From positions 1 through 64,000 of the forward strand of contig NZ_JACYXL010000012.1 of the NCBI RefSeq assembly GCF_014842995.1: 64,000 bases of DNA, in the 5' to 3' direction. This DNA comes from Rhodanobacter sp. 7MK24. GTDB taxonomy: Bacteria > Pseudomonadota > Gammaproteobacteria > Xanthomonadales > Rhodanobacteraceae. Below, piece after piece: positions 53,701 through 63,400 of this stretch; position 1 is the stretch's first letter; the number at the start of each line of letters is the position of its first letter. Position numbers and translations under genes: made by a program. The notes beneath the pieces are model-generated. The model saw only the letters and a list, made by a program, of their open reading frames with translations, had not been told where the DNA came from and did not search any database.

Positions 53701-54043
53701 GAAGAACGCGATCATGATGATCGACGTGGCCATCCACCTGCAGCGCGATGAAGGCTACGACGCGCGCAAGGCGATCCACGACGCCGCCGTGGTGCGTCTG
53801 CGCCCGATCATGATGACCACCGCCGCCGCCGTACTGGGCGCCATTCCGCTGGCTATCGGCATTGGCCAGGGCGCCTCGCTGCGCCAGCCATTGGGCATCA
53901 CCGTGGCGGGCGGCCTGATCCTCAGCCAGGTCTTCACCCTGTACACCACTCCCGTGATCTACCTCTACTTCGACCGCCTGAACGTCAGGCTTGTCCGGTG
54001 GAATGCCACGTTGCCGTGGAACCGCTCGGAGGCGAACGCATGA
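50756..54043 (+). CDS. mdtC: RND multidrug efflux permease MdtC, with extra loop
   Basis: The 1095-residue RND transporter ([71 protein letters not shown]) is the second pump subunit and pairs with MdtB. E. coli MdtC has 1025 residues; the excess is explained by a Ser/Thr/Ala/Asn-rich insertion at about residues 776-838 (from GTEQTQYSG to SSSETM) in the second periplasmic loop. ATG 50756 follows GCAGGG at nine bases. Its stop overlaps the start of the outer-membrane gene (ATGA). Confidence 0.92.
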   Translation: [1095 protein letters not shown]

Positions 54044-55500
54044 ACATGAAACTTTCCCGAACCGCCCTGGCCGCCACGCTGGCCTCGTTGCTGGCCGGCT
54101 GCATGGTCGGCCCCGACTACCACCGCCCGCAGGTGCAGATGCCCGCGCAATTCAAGCCGCTGCCCGGCTGGTCTGCCGCCGCGCCGGGCGATGCCGACAT
54201 GCCGAAGGGCAACTGGTGGGTGCCTTTCCACGATCCGTTGCTCGACGAGCTGGAACCGCAAGTGGCGGTCTCCAATCAGACCGTGGCGCAGAGCTATGCG
54301 AACTATCAGGCCGCGCTGGCCGAAGTGAAGGAAGCGCGCAGCGCGCTGTTCCCCACCATCGGCATCAGCGGCTCCGCCGACAAGGACCGCAGCGCCAGCG
54401 GCGGCACCGCCAGCAAGACCTTCGGAACGTCGCGCCCGATCAGCACCAGCGGCTCGCTGGAAGGCACCGCGAGCTGGGCGCCGGACCTGTGGGGCAAGGT
54501 GCGCCGCAGCCTCGAACAGAGCAAGGCCACCGCACAGGCCAGCGAAGCCACGCTGGCCAACGCCACGCTGTCCGAGCAGGCCGCTCTGGCTAGCGCTGTA
54601 ATCGAGTTGCGGACCACCGACGCCAGCATCGACCTGGAACAGCAAGCCGTCGCGGCCTATCGGGAATCGTTGCGCGTAGTGCAGAACCAGGTCGCCGCCG
54701 GTACGGCGCCACCGTCCGACGAAATCAGCGCACGCACGCAGCTGGAGAATGCCCAGTCCAGCCTGCTGTCGCTTGGCATCGCCCGCGCGCAGTACGCGCA
54801 CGCCATCGCCGTGCTGGTCGGCAAGAATCCGGAAGACCTCGATCTTCCGCGCAACACCACCTTGCCCAGCCTGCCCACCATGCCAGCCGGCGTGCCATCG
54901 ACGCTGCTGCAGCGGCGCCCCGACATCGCCGTCGCCGAACGCCAGATGGCCGCGCAGAACGCCGCGATCGGCGTTGCCGAGGCAGCGTATTACCCGACCT
55001 TGTCGCTGTCGGGTGCGGACGGCTTCTCGCAGTCGCCGCTAGCCGGCCTGCTGCACGTCGCCAATCACGTCTGGTCGCTGGGCGCCGACGTCGGCGCCAC
55101 CCTGTTCGACGGCGGCGAACGCAGCGGCGAAGTCGCCGTCGCCAGGGCCAATTACGAAGCCGCTGTCGCCAACTATCGCGGCACCGTGCTGGGCGCGTTG
55201 CAGAACGTGGAGAACGACCTCTCCGGCCTCAGCATCCTCGCGCAACAGTCCGACGTGCAAGACACCGCGGCCCGCGACGCCACCCGCGGCGCCGAGATAG
55301 CCCGCAACGAATACCAGGCCGGCACGGTGGACTACACCACCGTCGCCACCGCCCAGGCCACCGAGTTCAGCAGCAGGCAAAGCGCACTGGACGTGCACGA
55401 ACAGCGCCTGCTCGACACCGTATCGCTGATCGGCGATCTGGGTGGCGGCTGGTCGGCAGACCAGCTGAGTTCGGCGCCACGGGCCGAAACCAAGCGCTAA
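54040..55500 (+). CDS. RND outer-membrane factor, NodT/OprM-type lipoprotein
   Basis: This 486-residue lipoprotein has lipobox LLAGC (C21), followed by GPDYHRP, the hallmark of NodT/OprM outer-membrane efflux channels. Two OEP repeats follow (ASWAPDLWGKVRRSLEQSKA; LGADVGATLFDGGERSG). It completes the tripartite pump with MdtA, MdtB and MdtC; E. coli instead uses TolC. Its start overlaps mdtC by four bases and its stop overlaps the convergent TauE gene. Confidence 0.92.
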   Translation: MNMKLSRTALAATLASLLAGCMVGPDYHRPQVQMPAQFKPLPGWSAAAPGDADMPKGNWWVPFHDPLLDELEPQVAVSNQTVAQSYANYQAALAEVKEARSALFPTIGISGSADKDRSASGGTASKTFGTSRPISTSGSLEGTASWAPDLWGKVRRSLEQSKATAQASEATLANATLSEQAALASAVIELRTTDASIDLEQQAVAAYRESLRVVQNQVAAGTAPPSDEISARTQLENAQSSLLSLGIARAQYAHAIAVLVGKNPEDLDLPRNTTLPSLPTMPAGVPSTLLQRRPDIAVAERQMAAQNAAIGVAEAAYYPTLSLSGADGFSQSPLAGLLHVANHVWSLGADVGATLFDGGERSGEVAVARANYEAAVANYRGTVLGALQNVENDLSGLSILAQQSDVQDTAARDATRGAEIARNEYQAGTVDYTTVATAQATEFSSRQSALDVHEQRLLDTVSLIGDLGGGWSADQLSSAPRAETKR

Positions 55501-56234
55501 CCGCCCAGCCAGCCTCTCGACTGCAACAACAACATGGCGCCGATCAATACCAGGCAGACGTAAAGAGATCGCACGAAGACTTGGCCGCTCAGGCGCCGGT
55601 TGAGCGTGCGGCCCAGCAAGGTAGCGACCAGCACCAGTGGCAAGGCCAGCAGGTAATCGCGAGTCACCGTGGACGTCCACATGCCCGTGAGGCTATAGCC
55701 GGCCATGGTCATCAGGCTGGCCGGCAGGAAATAGCCTTGCAGCGTCGCGCGGAAGTGCCGGGGCGACCAGCCGCGCAACGCGCCGTATACCACCAGCGGC
55801 GGTCCGTTCATGCCGTACGCGCCGCCCAGCACGCCTGCACCGAAACCGAAAACCCAGGCATGCCTATCGTCATGCAGCGTCGCCTGCCGATGGCGCATCA
55901 GGGCGAATACCGCGAACGCCATCACCACGGCGCCCAGCACCATCTTCACCACGTGCTCGTCCAACGCGTGCAACGACCACAGGCCAAACGGCACGCCCGC
56001 CGCGGTAGCCAGGAACAAGCGGCCCGCGCTGCGGAAATGGATGTGCCGCCAGTCCTGTGCGATGGCCACGATCGCCACCGTGATCGAAACCAGCGCGGCT
56101 ATCGGCGCCGCAGTGCCTACCGGCATCGCGAAGGCCAGCAGCGGCACCGCGATCAGGGCCTCGCCGAAACCGAAAGCCGAACGGATGAAGCTTGCGACGA
56201 ACAGTATCGTCAGGACGGCAATCAGCACCGGCAA
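55497..56234 (-). CDS. TauE/SafE family membrane transporter
   Basis: The 245-residue protein has seven or eight membrane helices and the TauE/SafE signature (FVASFIRSAFGFGEALIAVPLLAFAMPVGTAAPIAALVS; GAYGMNGPPLVVYGALRGWSP). Members are thought to export sulfite, sulfonates or other organic anions. The start appears to be a TTG at 56234; a GTG at 56228 is also possible. It lies 32 bases after a small membrane protein, so the pair may be co-transcribed. Confidence 0.85.
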   Translation of the reverse strand: MPVLIAVLTILFVASFIRSAFGFGEALIAVPLLAFAMPVGTAAPIAALVSITVAIVAIAQDWRHIHFRSAGRLFLATAAGVPFGLWSLHALDEHVVKMVLGAVVMAFAVFALMRHRQATLHDDRHAWVFGFGAGVLGGAYGMNGPPLVVYGALRGWSPRHFRATLQGYFLPASLMTMAGYSLTGMWTSTVTRDYLLALPLVLVATLLGRTLNRRLSGQVFVRSLYVCLVLIGAMLLLQSRGWLGG

Positions 56235-56266
56235 CCCAATGGCAAGAAACGAGGGAAGCCGCGAGA

Positions 56267-56665
56267 TTACCGCACCTCGTCCCTGCGCCCGCGACGCGGC
56301 TCACGCACCAGCATGCACAAGCCGCCGTAGATCACGAACAGCGGCCACCATTTCCCCCAGGACAAGTCGAGGATGAAGATCGTTGCCACCATCCCGATGG
56401 AGAGGGCACTCAACAGCGAATGCGCCACCGTTCCGTCAAACGTGCCCGTGGTGCGGTAACGCTGCCAGGCCTCGGAAAGCGGCCACGCCGCACCCAGCAG
56501 GATGAACCATGCCCACCAGTTCGCCCAGTTGAGGAAGGGGATTTGCACGCCCAGGTTGGCGCCCAAAAAGATCAGGCCCACTCCGACCACCATCAGGGCC
56601 GGAATGATGCGACCACTGTGCCATGCAACAGGGTTCGTTCCGGTGTTCGCTTCGTTGTCCGTCAT
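56267..56665 (-). CDS. small membrane protein, DUF5668/LiaF-TM-like
   Basis: This 132-residue protein has four predicted helices. The pattern ALMVVGVGLIFLGANLGVQIPFLNWANWWAWFILLGAAWPL resembles the membrane domain of LiaF-type and DUF5668 proteins (two helices per repeat). A basic Arg-rich tail follows. Function is unknown. It is the upstream partner of the TauE gene. Confidence 0.7.
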   Translation of the reverse strand: MTDNEANTGTNPVAWHSGRIIPALMVVGVGLIFLGANLGVQIPFLNWANWWAWFILLGAAWPLSEAWQRYRTTGTFDGTVAHSLLSALSIGMVATIFILDLSWGKWWPLFVIYGGLCMLVREPRRGRRDEVR

Positions 56666-56840
56666 CGTCGTTGCCTCCCCAAGATGGCGTTACGGTAAAG
56701 CGCACCCCATGGCGCAGCCAGTGACAGGCGTCATCCGAAACGACTGAACAAATTTCCCTCGTAGCATGCCGGGCATCCCCATTCCGCCTCCTGTCCCGAT
56801 GCTGCATGATGGCCGGGCCATAGCCCCGAACGAGCCAAGC

Positions 56841-57731
56841 ATGACGACTGCCCGCGCCGCATCCGAACTGGAACTTTCCCCCATCGTCGCCGGCATGTGG
56901 CGCATCACCGGATGGAACCTCTCTGTGCAGGAACGCGTGCGCTGGATCGAACAAGCGCTGGAACTGGGCATCACCAGCTTCGATCACGCGGACATCTACG
57001 GCGACTACAGCGCCGAAGCCCTCTTCGGCGAGGCACTGCATGCGGCACCGGGTCTGCGTGGACGCATGCAGCTGGTAAGCAAGTGCGGCATCCGCCTGTG
57101 TTCGACGCAACGTACTTACCGGGTGAACCACTACGACACCGCGGCAACCTACGTGCGCACGCAGGTCGAGCAGTCACTGCGCAACCTGCATACCGAACAA
57201 CTGGAGCTGGTGTTGATCCACCGGCCCGATTACCTGATGGATGCCGCTGCGTTGGCCGAGACGTTCGCGACGCTCACCCGCGAAGGCAAGGTGGCGCATT
57301 GGGGCGTGTCCAACCATTCGACCAGCCAGTTCGCCCTGCTGCACCAGCACCACGCCCTTGCGACCAACCAGCTCGAACTCTCGCCCCTGCAGATGGACGC
57401 GCTGGATGACGGCACGCTGGACCAGGCGCAACAGCTCGGCCTGCGACCGATGATCTGGTCGCCGCTGGCCGGCGGCCGCCTGTTCAGCGATGAGGACGAG
57501 CAGGCCGTGCGCGTGCGCGCCGAAATGGAGACTGTCGCCGCGCGTCTCGGCATCAGCCTCACCACCCTGGCCTTCGCCTGGGTCCTGCGACACCCTTCGC
57601 GACCCTATCCGATCACGGGCACGCGCCGCGTCGAAGGATTGCGCGAAGCGGTGGCCGCGCTGGATGTTTCGCTGGATGCCGAGGATTGGTATGCGATCTG
57701 GACGGCGAGCAAGGGACACGGAGTCCCCTGA
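56841..57731 (+). CDS. aldo/keto reductase (YdhF-type)
   Basis: The 296-residue AKR barrel keeps the catalytic tetrad as D48 and Y53 (FDHADIYGDY), K81 (VSKCGI) and H127 (VLIHRPD). It is closest to the YdhF branch, which lacks clear physiological substrates. The NADPH-binding end is TGTRRVEGLREAVAALDV. It lies 176 bases from the divergent small membrane-protein gene. Start ATG 56841 gives the usual short N-terminus. Confidence 0.88.
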   Translation: MTTARAASELELSPIVAGMWRITGWNLSVQERVRWIEQALELGITSFDHADIYGDYSAEALFGEALHAAPGLRGRMQLVSKCGIRLCSTQRTYRVNHYDTAATYVRTQVEQSLRNLHTEQLELVLIHRPDYLMDAAALAETFATLTREGKVAHWGVSNHSTSQFALLHQHHALATNQLELSPLQMDALDDGTLDQAQQLGLRPMIWSPLAGGRLFSDEDEQAVRVRAEMETVAARLGISLTTLAFAWVLRHPSRPYPITGTRRVEGLREAVAALDVSLDAEDWYAIWTASKGHGVP

Positions 57732-57756
57732 TTTACACGTGACCTGCTGCGGCCTT

Positions 57757-58386
57757 TCAGTGGTTGAACACGCTGAAAAACATGACGACCAAGATCAACA
57801 GCGGTAGCAGCATCAGCCCCGCGATGAGAAGGTTGCCGAATGTCTTGGCAATGGAGAGGCGTTGAACTTCGCTCAGCGCCGCCACGGTTGTCACAAGCGA
57901 CCAAACGCTGAACACCACGATGGCGAGGTTCGAAAGCACGTAAATCTCACGCAACGCATAACTATCACCCAATGAACGGCTGCTCACCCCAAAAACCTGA
58001 TCGCCAAACACGAGCAGCTGCATCAGGAATACAAGGCATGCCGCCAGCATCGGAGTACGCCCCCATGCAAGCGCCGCCCTGACCATGCCGAAGTCGCCTT
58101 TCGCCCCCACCCAGCGCCCGGACACAGTGAGCAGCCAGCCACTCAGATACAGCGACAGCACTCCATACAATGCGCCGGCGACCAACGCCGCGAGCAGCAC
58201 CGGCCAGAAGCCGTATTGCTGTCCGACGCGCCACTCGCTCGCCTGAAGCAAGGCGGAGCCAGCACCTATCACCGCCGCGATCTCCAGCACCCATTCGCGG
58301 TGCCTGCCATCAATGATCTTTGCCATCGTCTTGCGTGGGCGAAAAAACATGGCAGGGACGAACCCCCATTCGAATCGATCCTTCAT
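57757..58386 (-). CDS. Yip1-domain membrane protein
   Basis: This 209-residue protein has five predicted membrane helices in a Yip1-like layout (short soluble N-terminus with FFRPRKTMAKIID, then helices to the C-terminus). Bacterial Yip1 proteins have no established role. It follows the 5'-nucleotidase by 43 bases on the same strand. Confidence 0.75.
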   Translation of the reverse strand: MKDRFEWGFVPAMFFRPRKTMAKIIDGRHREWVLEIAAVIGAGSALLQASEWRVGQQYGFWPVLLAALVAGALYGVLSLYLSGWLLTVSGRWVGAKGDFGMVRAALAWGRTPMLAACLVFLMQLLVFGDQVFGVSSRSLGDSYALREIYVLSNLAIVVFSVWSLVTTVAALSEVQRLSIAKTFGNLLIAGLMLLPLLILVVMFFSVFNH

Positions 58387-58429
58387 CGCTGTCCTTCCAA
58401 GGTCAGGTTTGCCAGGTGTGGTGACACCT

Positions 58430-59344
58430 TCAGCGGTTGCTCACTCCGTGCGGCACATGCCCCGTGGCTACGTGCTTGCGTGCGGACTCCACATTGGCCG
58501 GCGAGTCGTCGAAGAAGATGTCGGCGCCAAAGGCATCGAGGAACGGGCCCTTGTCCCTGCCACCGAGGAACAACGCCTCATCGATACGCACACCCCAGCG
58601 GCGCAGGGTGAGGATGACGCGCTTGTGCGCGGGTGCGGAGCGCGCGGTGACCAATGCGGTGCGGATCGGCGAGTTTTCCGCGGGAAATGCAGCCTGCAAG
58701 CGGTGCAGCGCAGTGAGGAAGCCGCGAAACGGCCCCACCGACAAGGGCTCTTCCGCATGTTCGCGCTCGCTGCGGTGGAAGGCTTCCAGCCCTTCCTCGC
58801 GCGAAACGCGCTCGCCCTCGTCGCCGAAAATCACCGCGTCGCCGTCGAAGGCGATGCGCAGCTGCTCGCTGGCACGCGGCGGCGCGACGCTGGGCAGGAT
58901 GGTAGCCGCCGCTACGCCGGCCTTGAGCGCGCGGCCCACGTCCTCGGCATTGGCCGAGAGGAACAGGTCGGCCTTGAACGGTGCGATGTAATCGGAGGTG
59001 GGCGCGCCGCTGGTGAAGGCAGCGCGGCTGATTTCCAGGCCGTGATGCTGGATCGCGTTGAAGATGCGCAGGCCGGTGTCGCCAGAGTTGCGCGAGAGCA
59101 GGATCACTTCCACCGGCGGCACGTCACCCGCCAGCTTGTTGAGGTCGAGCAGCTTCTGCACCAGCGGGAAGGCCACGCCGGGCTGCAGGATCTCGTCCTC
59201 ATGCTCGATCTGGAAGTTGCGGTAAGCGTCCAGCCCCTCGCGCTCGAACAGCTCGTGGCTATTGCCAAGGTCGAACAAGGCGCGCGAGGAGATCGCCACC
59301 ACAAGGCGATTGTCGGTAACAGTGGAAGAGTCGTGGATCGGCAT
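58430..59344 (-). CDS. cytosolic-type 5'-nucleotidase
   Basis: This 304-residue protein matches the 5'-nucleotidase family related to mammalian NT5C1 (PF06189-type): LVVAISSRALFDLGNSHELFEREG opens with the nucleophile-bearing loop of that family, and IAFDGDAVIFGDEGE gives the acidic DxD loop, with FFDDSP near the C-terminus. It probably dephosphorylates nucleoside monophosphates. It is one of three neighbouring genes on one strand with NAD kinase and NAD-glutamate dehydrogenase. Confidence 0.85.
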   Translation of the reverse strand: MPIHDSSTVTDNRLVVAISSRALFDLGNSHELFEREGLDAYRNFQIEHEDEILQPGVAFPLVQKLLDLNKLAGDVPPVEVILLSRNSGDTGLRIFNAIQHHGLEISRAAFTSGAPTSDYIAPFKADLFLSANAEDVGRALKAGVAAATILPSVAPPRASEQLRIAFDGDAVIFGDEGERVSREEGLEAFHRSEREHAEEPLSVGPFRGFLTALHRLQAAFPAENSPIRTALVTARSAPAHKRVILTLRRWGVRIDEALFLGGRDKGPFLDAFGADIFFDDSPANVESARKHVATGHVPHGVSNR

Positions 59345-59393
59345 GTGGTCAATCTAGCGCATGCCAAGCGCACAGCGTGAGACTCGCTTTGCC

Positions 59394-59471
59394 GTAGGAG
59401 CGCACCCTGTGCGCGATTGCGAGCTGCTCCGATCGGAGCACAAGGCAATCGCGCACAGGAGGCGCTCCTAC
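59394..59471. repeat. palindromic 'GTAGGAGCGC' repeat
   Basis: GTAGGAGCGCACCCTGTGCG (59394) faces CGCACAGGAGGCGCTCCTAC (to 59471), with a central palindrome GCTCCGATCGGAGC (59426-59439). It is a sister of the repeat at 40044. It lies between nadK and the 5'-nucleotidase gene. Confidence 0.75.
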
Positions 59472-59526
59472 GAAAAGCCGCCTCTCGTCCGACCTTGCCC
59501 GCATGGGACGCAAAGAGAAAAGCGGA

Positions 59527-60288
59527 TCAATCCGCGGCGAACTGCTCGTCGAGGATGCGCTGCTCCAGGTTGTGCTCGGGATCGAACAGCAGGCGCACGC
59601 CCTGCCCTCCGGCCTGGCGCACCGATACCTGACGTACGTCGCGCACTTCGTGGAAGTCGGCCGTGGCGCTGACCGGGCGTTTGCCGGGATCGAGAACGCG
59701 CAGGCTGACCCCGGTGCGATGCGGCAGGATGGCACCACGCCAGCGGCGCGGGCGGAACGGACTGATCGGAGTCAGCGCCAGCACGTTGGCATCCAGCGGC
59801 AGGATCGGCCCATGCGCGGAGAGGTTGTAAGCGGTGGAGCCGGCCGGCGTGGCGACCATCACGCCGTCGCAGATCAGGTTGGGCAGCTTCACCGTGTCAT
59901 TGAGCTTCACTTCCAGGTGTGCGGCCTGGTTGCTCTGGCGCAACAGCGAGACCTCGTTGAAGGCCAGTGCCAAGTGCTCCTGGCCGGCGGCGTCGACCGC
60001 CTGCATTTCCAGCGGGAACAATTCCGCGGCATGCGCGCGCGCCACGCGCTCGGGCAGTTCGTCGAGGCGATGCTTGTTCATCAGGAAGCCGACGCGGCCG
60101 AGCTTCATGCCGTACACCGGCACGCCCAGCACGAGATGGGCGTGCAGGGTGCGCAGCATGAAACCGTCGCCACCCAGCGCCACGATCAACTCGGCTGCCT
60201 CGACGGGCACGTCGCCATAACGCTCCACGAGTTTGCGCCGCGCCTGCTGGGCAACGCTGGTGTCACTGGCGACGAAGGCGAAACGCAT
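59527..60288 (-). CDS. nadK: NAD kinase
   Basis: This 253-residue NAD kinase has GGDG (39-42), the NEVSLLRQ block and [15 protein letters not shown], all diagnostic. It phosphorylates NAD to NADP with ATP. It is of the short bacterial type. It lies 170 bases downstream of the glutamate dehydrogenase gene, behind that gene's terminator, so it probably has its own promoter. Confidence 0.95.
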   Translation of the reverse strand: MRFAFVASDTSVAQQARRKLVERYGDVPVEAAELIVALGGDGFMLRTLHAHLVLGVPVYGMKLGRVGFLMNKHRLDELPERVARAHAAELFPLEMQAVDAAGQEHLALAFNEVSLLRQSNQAAHLEVKLNDTVKLPNLICDGVMVATPAGSTAYNLSAHGPILPLDANVLALTPISPFRPRRWRGAILPHRTGVSLRVLDPGKRPVSATADFHEVRDVRQVSVRQAGGQGVRLLFDPEHNLEQRILDEQFAAD

Positions 60289-60347
60289 GGGTGCAAGGGC
60301 TCCATGGGAATGCGCCGGAGCTTAACGCATGGGCGCGATGGCACGAT

Positions 60348-60382
60348 GAAAAAAGCGAAGCCCCGCACGAGGCGGGGCTTCG
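60348..60382 (-). terminator. intrinsic terminator of the NAD-glutamate dehydrogenase gene
   Basis: Read on the minus strand, an 11-base GC-rich stem (CGAAGCCCCGC / GCGGGGCTTCG) with a five-base loop is followed by TTTTTTC. It ends the gene at 60459 before nadK. Confidence 0.88.
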
Positions 60383-60412
60383 TATGCCGCATGAAGGTTT
60401 TCGCAAGAGCGT

Positions 60413-60452
60413 CCCCTCACCCCAACCCTCTCCCCAAAAGGGAGAGGGAGGA
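60413..60452. repeat. CTCTCCC-family palindromic repeat
   Basis: CCCCTCACCCCAACCCTC then TCCCCAAAAGGGAGAGGGAGG is the most canonical copy in the window. It lies just past the glutamate dehydrogenase stop, before the terminator. Confidence 0.8.
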
Positions 60453-60458
60453 AGCGCA

Positions 60459-63400
60459 TCACACCGGAACTTGCGCCAACTGCGCCAGGCGACGTACCGC
60501 TACCGAGGCGATCGGATAGTCGGCGTTCTGGGTAAGGATCTCGGCCAGCATGCCGCGGGTGTGCTGCAAGGTGGCATCGTCGCGCTGCAGCCATGCCTGC
60601 ACCGGCGAGACATCCTTGCCGCCGCCACCCAGCTTCAAGACCTGTTGCGCCAACGCGCGATGCTGGTGGTTGAGCTCGTCCAGCAGCGAACCGCGCGCCT
60701 GCGCGTGCCAGTGACCTTCCACCGGCAGCGCCTCGATCTGGCCACGCAGCCACTCGAGATCGAGCGCCTCGCCCAGTTCGTAGAACACGCCGGCCACCTT
60801 CTCGACCGGCTGGCCGGTCTGCTGCGCCACCTCGACCATGTCCAGCGCGGCACGCAGTTCGGACAGGCGCGCCAGGCGCACGGCCAATTCGGCGGGCAGG
60901 CCAAGGCCTTCCCACTTTTCCTGGCTGCAGGAGAAGTCGCCCTTGCCGGTCGGCGTCAGCGCCGCGGGCAAGGCCTTGCGCAAGGCGCTCACGCCAGCCT
61001 GGTAGCGTTCGACGTTGGCGGCGATCTCCAGCGTGCCGCCAGGACGGTTGAGCAGCCAGCGCGTCATGTGGCGCAGCAGCGACCAGACCTGCATCACCGC
61101 GTCGACCTGGGTGCCCTCGGCCACCTTGCTGTCCAGCGCCTCGATCTCGGCCCACAGCTCGCGCGCATCCAGGATCTCGCGCGCGGCGGTGTAGGCCTTG
61201 GCGATCGCAGCCGGGCCTTTGCCGGTGTCTTCCTGCATGCGCATCATGAAGGTGGCGCCCATGCGGTTGATCGTGGAGTTGGTCACCGCGGTGGCGATGA
61301 TCTCGCGCTTCAGGCGATGGCGCTGCATGTGCGCGGCATACTTCTCGTGCAGCGGCGCGGGGAAATAGCGCACCAGCTCCTTGGAGAGGTAAGGGTCCTC
61401 CGGTACGTCGGAGTCGAGCAGTTGCTGGTACAGGCGGATCTTGTCGTAGGAAAGCAGCACCGACAGTTCCGGACGCGTCATGCCCTGGCCGCGCGTCTTG
61501 CGCTCGGTCAGCTCGGCCTCGCCGGGCAGGTTCTCCACCTGGCGATCCAGCGAGCCCTCGGCTTCCAACGTGCGGATGAAGTGCGCCATCGAACCGAGAC
61601 GCTTGGCCGACTGGTGCTCCATCAGGGTGATCGCCTGGTTCTGGCGGTAGTTGTCCCACAGCACCAGCTGACCCACTTCGTCGGTCATCGCGGCAAGCTG
61701 GGTATTGCGCGCGGCCTCGGTAAGCTCGCCGCGCTGCACGGCGTCGTTGAGCAGGATCTTGATGTTCACCTCGTGGTCGGAGGTGTCCACGCCAGCGGAG
61801 TTGTCGATGAAGTCGGTGTTGAGCAGCACGCCCTTCTGCGCCGCCTCGATGCGGCCCTTCTGGGTCATGCCGAGGTTGCCGCCCTCGCCCACGATCTTGC
61901 AGCGCAGCTCGCTGCCGTCCACGCGCAGGCCGTTGTTGGCGCGGTCGCGGGCATCGGCGTGCGTTTCGCTGCTGGCCTTGACGTAGGTACCGATGCCGCC
62001 GTTCCACAGCAGGTCCACCGGCGCCTTGAGGATGGCGTTGAGCAGATCGTTCGGCGCCATCTGCGTGACGTCGGCCTTGAGGCCCAGCGCCGCGCGCACT
62101 TCCGGCGACACCGGGATGGCCTTGGCCGTGCGCGGCCACACACCGCCGCCGGCGGAGATCAACGACTTGTCGTAATCGTCCCAGCTCGAGCGCGGCAGCT
62201 TGAACATGCGCTCGCGCTCGACGAAGGAACGCTCCACATCCGGGTTCGGGTCGAGGAACACGTGGCGGTGGTCGAACGCGGCCAACAGCTTGATGTGGCG
62301 CGACAGCAGCATGCCGTTGCCGAACACGTCGCCGGACATGTCGCCGATGCCCACGCAGGTGAAGTCTTCGCTCTGGCTGTCGCGGCCCAGCGCGCGGAAG
62401 TGGCGCTTCACCGATTCCCACGCGCCCTTGGCGGTGATGCCCATGCCCTTGTGGTCGTAGCCGTTGGAACCGCCGGAGGCGAACGCGTCGCCCAGCCAGT
62501 AGCCGTGCTCGATCGAGATCGCGTTGGCGATGTCGGAGAACGTGGCCGTGCCCTTGTCGGCAGCGACCACCAGGTACGGATCGTCCGCATCGTGGCGCAC
62601 CACGTCGTGCGGATTCGCCACCTTGCCTTCGACCAGGTTGTCGGTGATGTCGAGCAGGCCGTTGATGAAGAGCTTGTAGCAGGCGATGCCCTCGGCCAGC
62701 TGCGCGTCGCGGTCGCCGCCCACCGGCGGCTTCTTGACGAAGAAACCGCCCTTCGAGCCCACCGGCACGATCACGGTGTTCTTCACCATCTGCGCCTTCA
62801 CCAGGCCCAGCACCTCGGTGCGGAAGTCCTCGCGGCGGTCCGACCAGCGCAGGCCACCGCGCGCCACCGGGCCGAAGCGCAGGTGGATGCCTTCCACGCG
62901 CGGCGCGCACACCCAGATCTCGCGGTACGGCACCGGCTTGGGCAGCTCGGGCACGGCGTGCGAGTCCAGCTTGAAGCTGATGTAGTCGCGGTAGGCACCG
63001 TTCCACTGCTGGAAGAAGCTGGTGCGCAGCGTGGCGTGGATCACCGCGACGAAGCTGCGCAGGATGCGATCCTCGTCGAGGCTGGCCACGTTCTCCAGCA
63101 GCAGGTTGATCGCGGCCTCGATGGTCCTGACCTGCTCGGCGCGCGGCTGCGCCATCGCGGCGGCGAGGCCGTCGACCAGCGCAGGGTTCGCGGTCTGCAC
63201 ACTGGCCGGGATCAGCACGGACATCTCGCCGTGCAGCAACTTGGCGGCGACCTTGCGCTCGTCGTCCGACAGCGATTCGCGGCGCGGATCGAACTTGGCG
63301 AGGAACAGCTCCACCAGGAGGCCGGCAATGGCCGGATAGTTGTTGAGCGTGTCTTCCATGTACGGCTGCGAGAACGGGCTGCCGGCCTGCAGCAGGTACT

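Noticed and set aside
60322..63006. 894-codon frame inside the glutamate dehydrogenase gene
   Set aside because: Same-strand shadow in a different frame; the dehydrogenase frame carries all conserved motifs.
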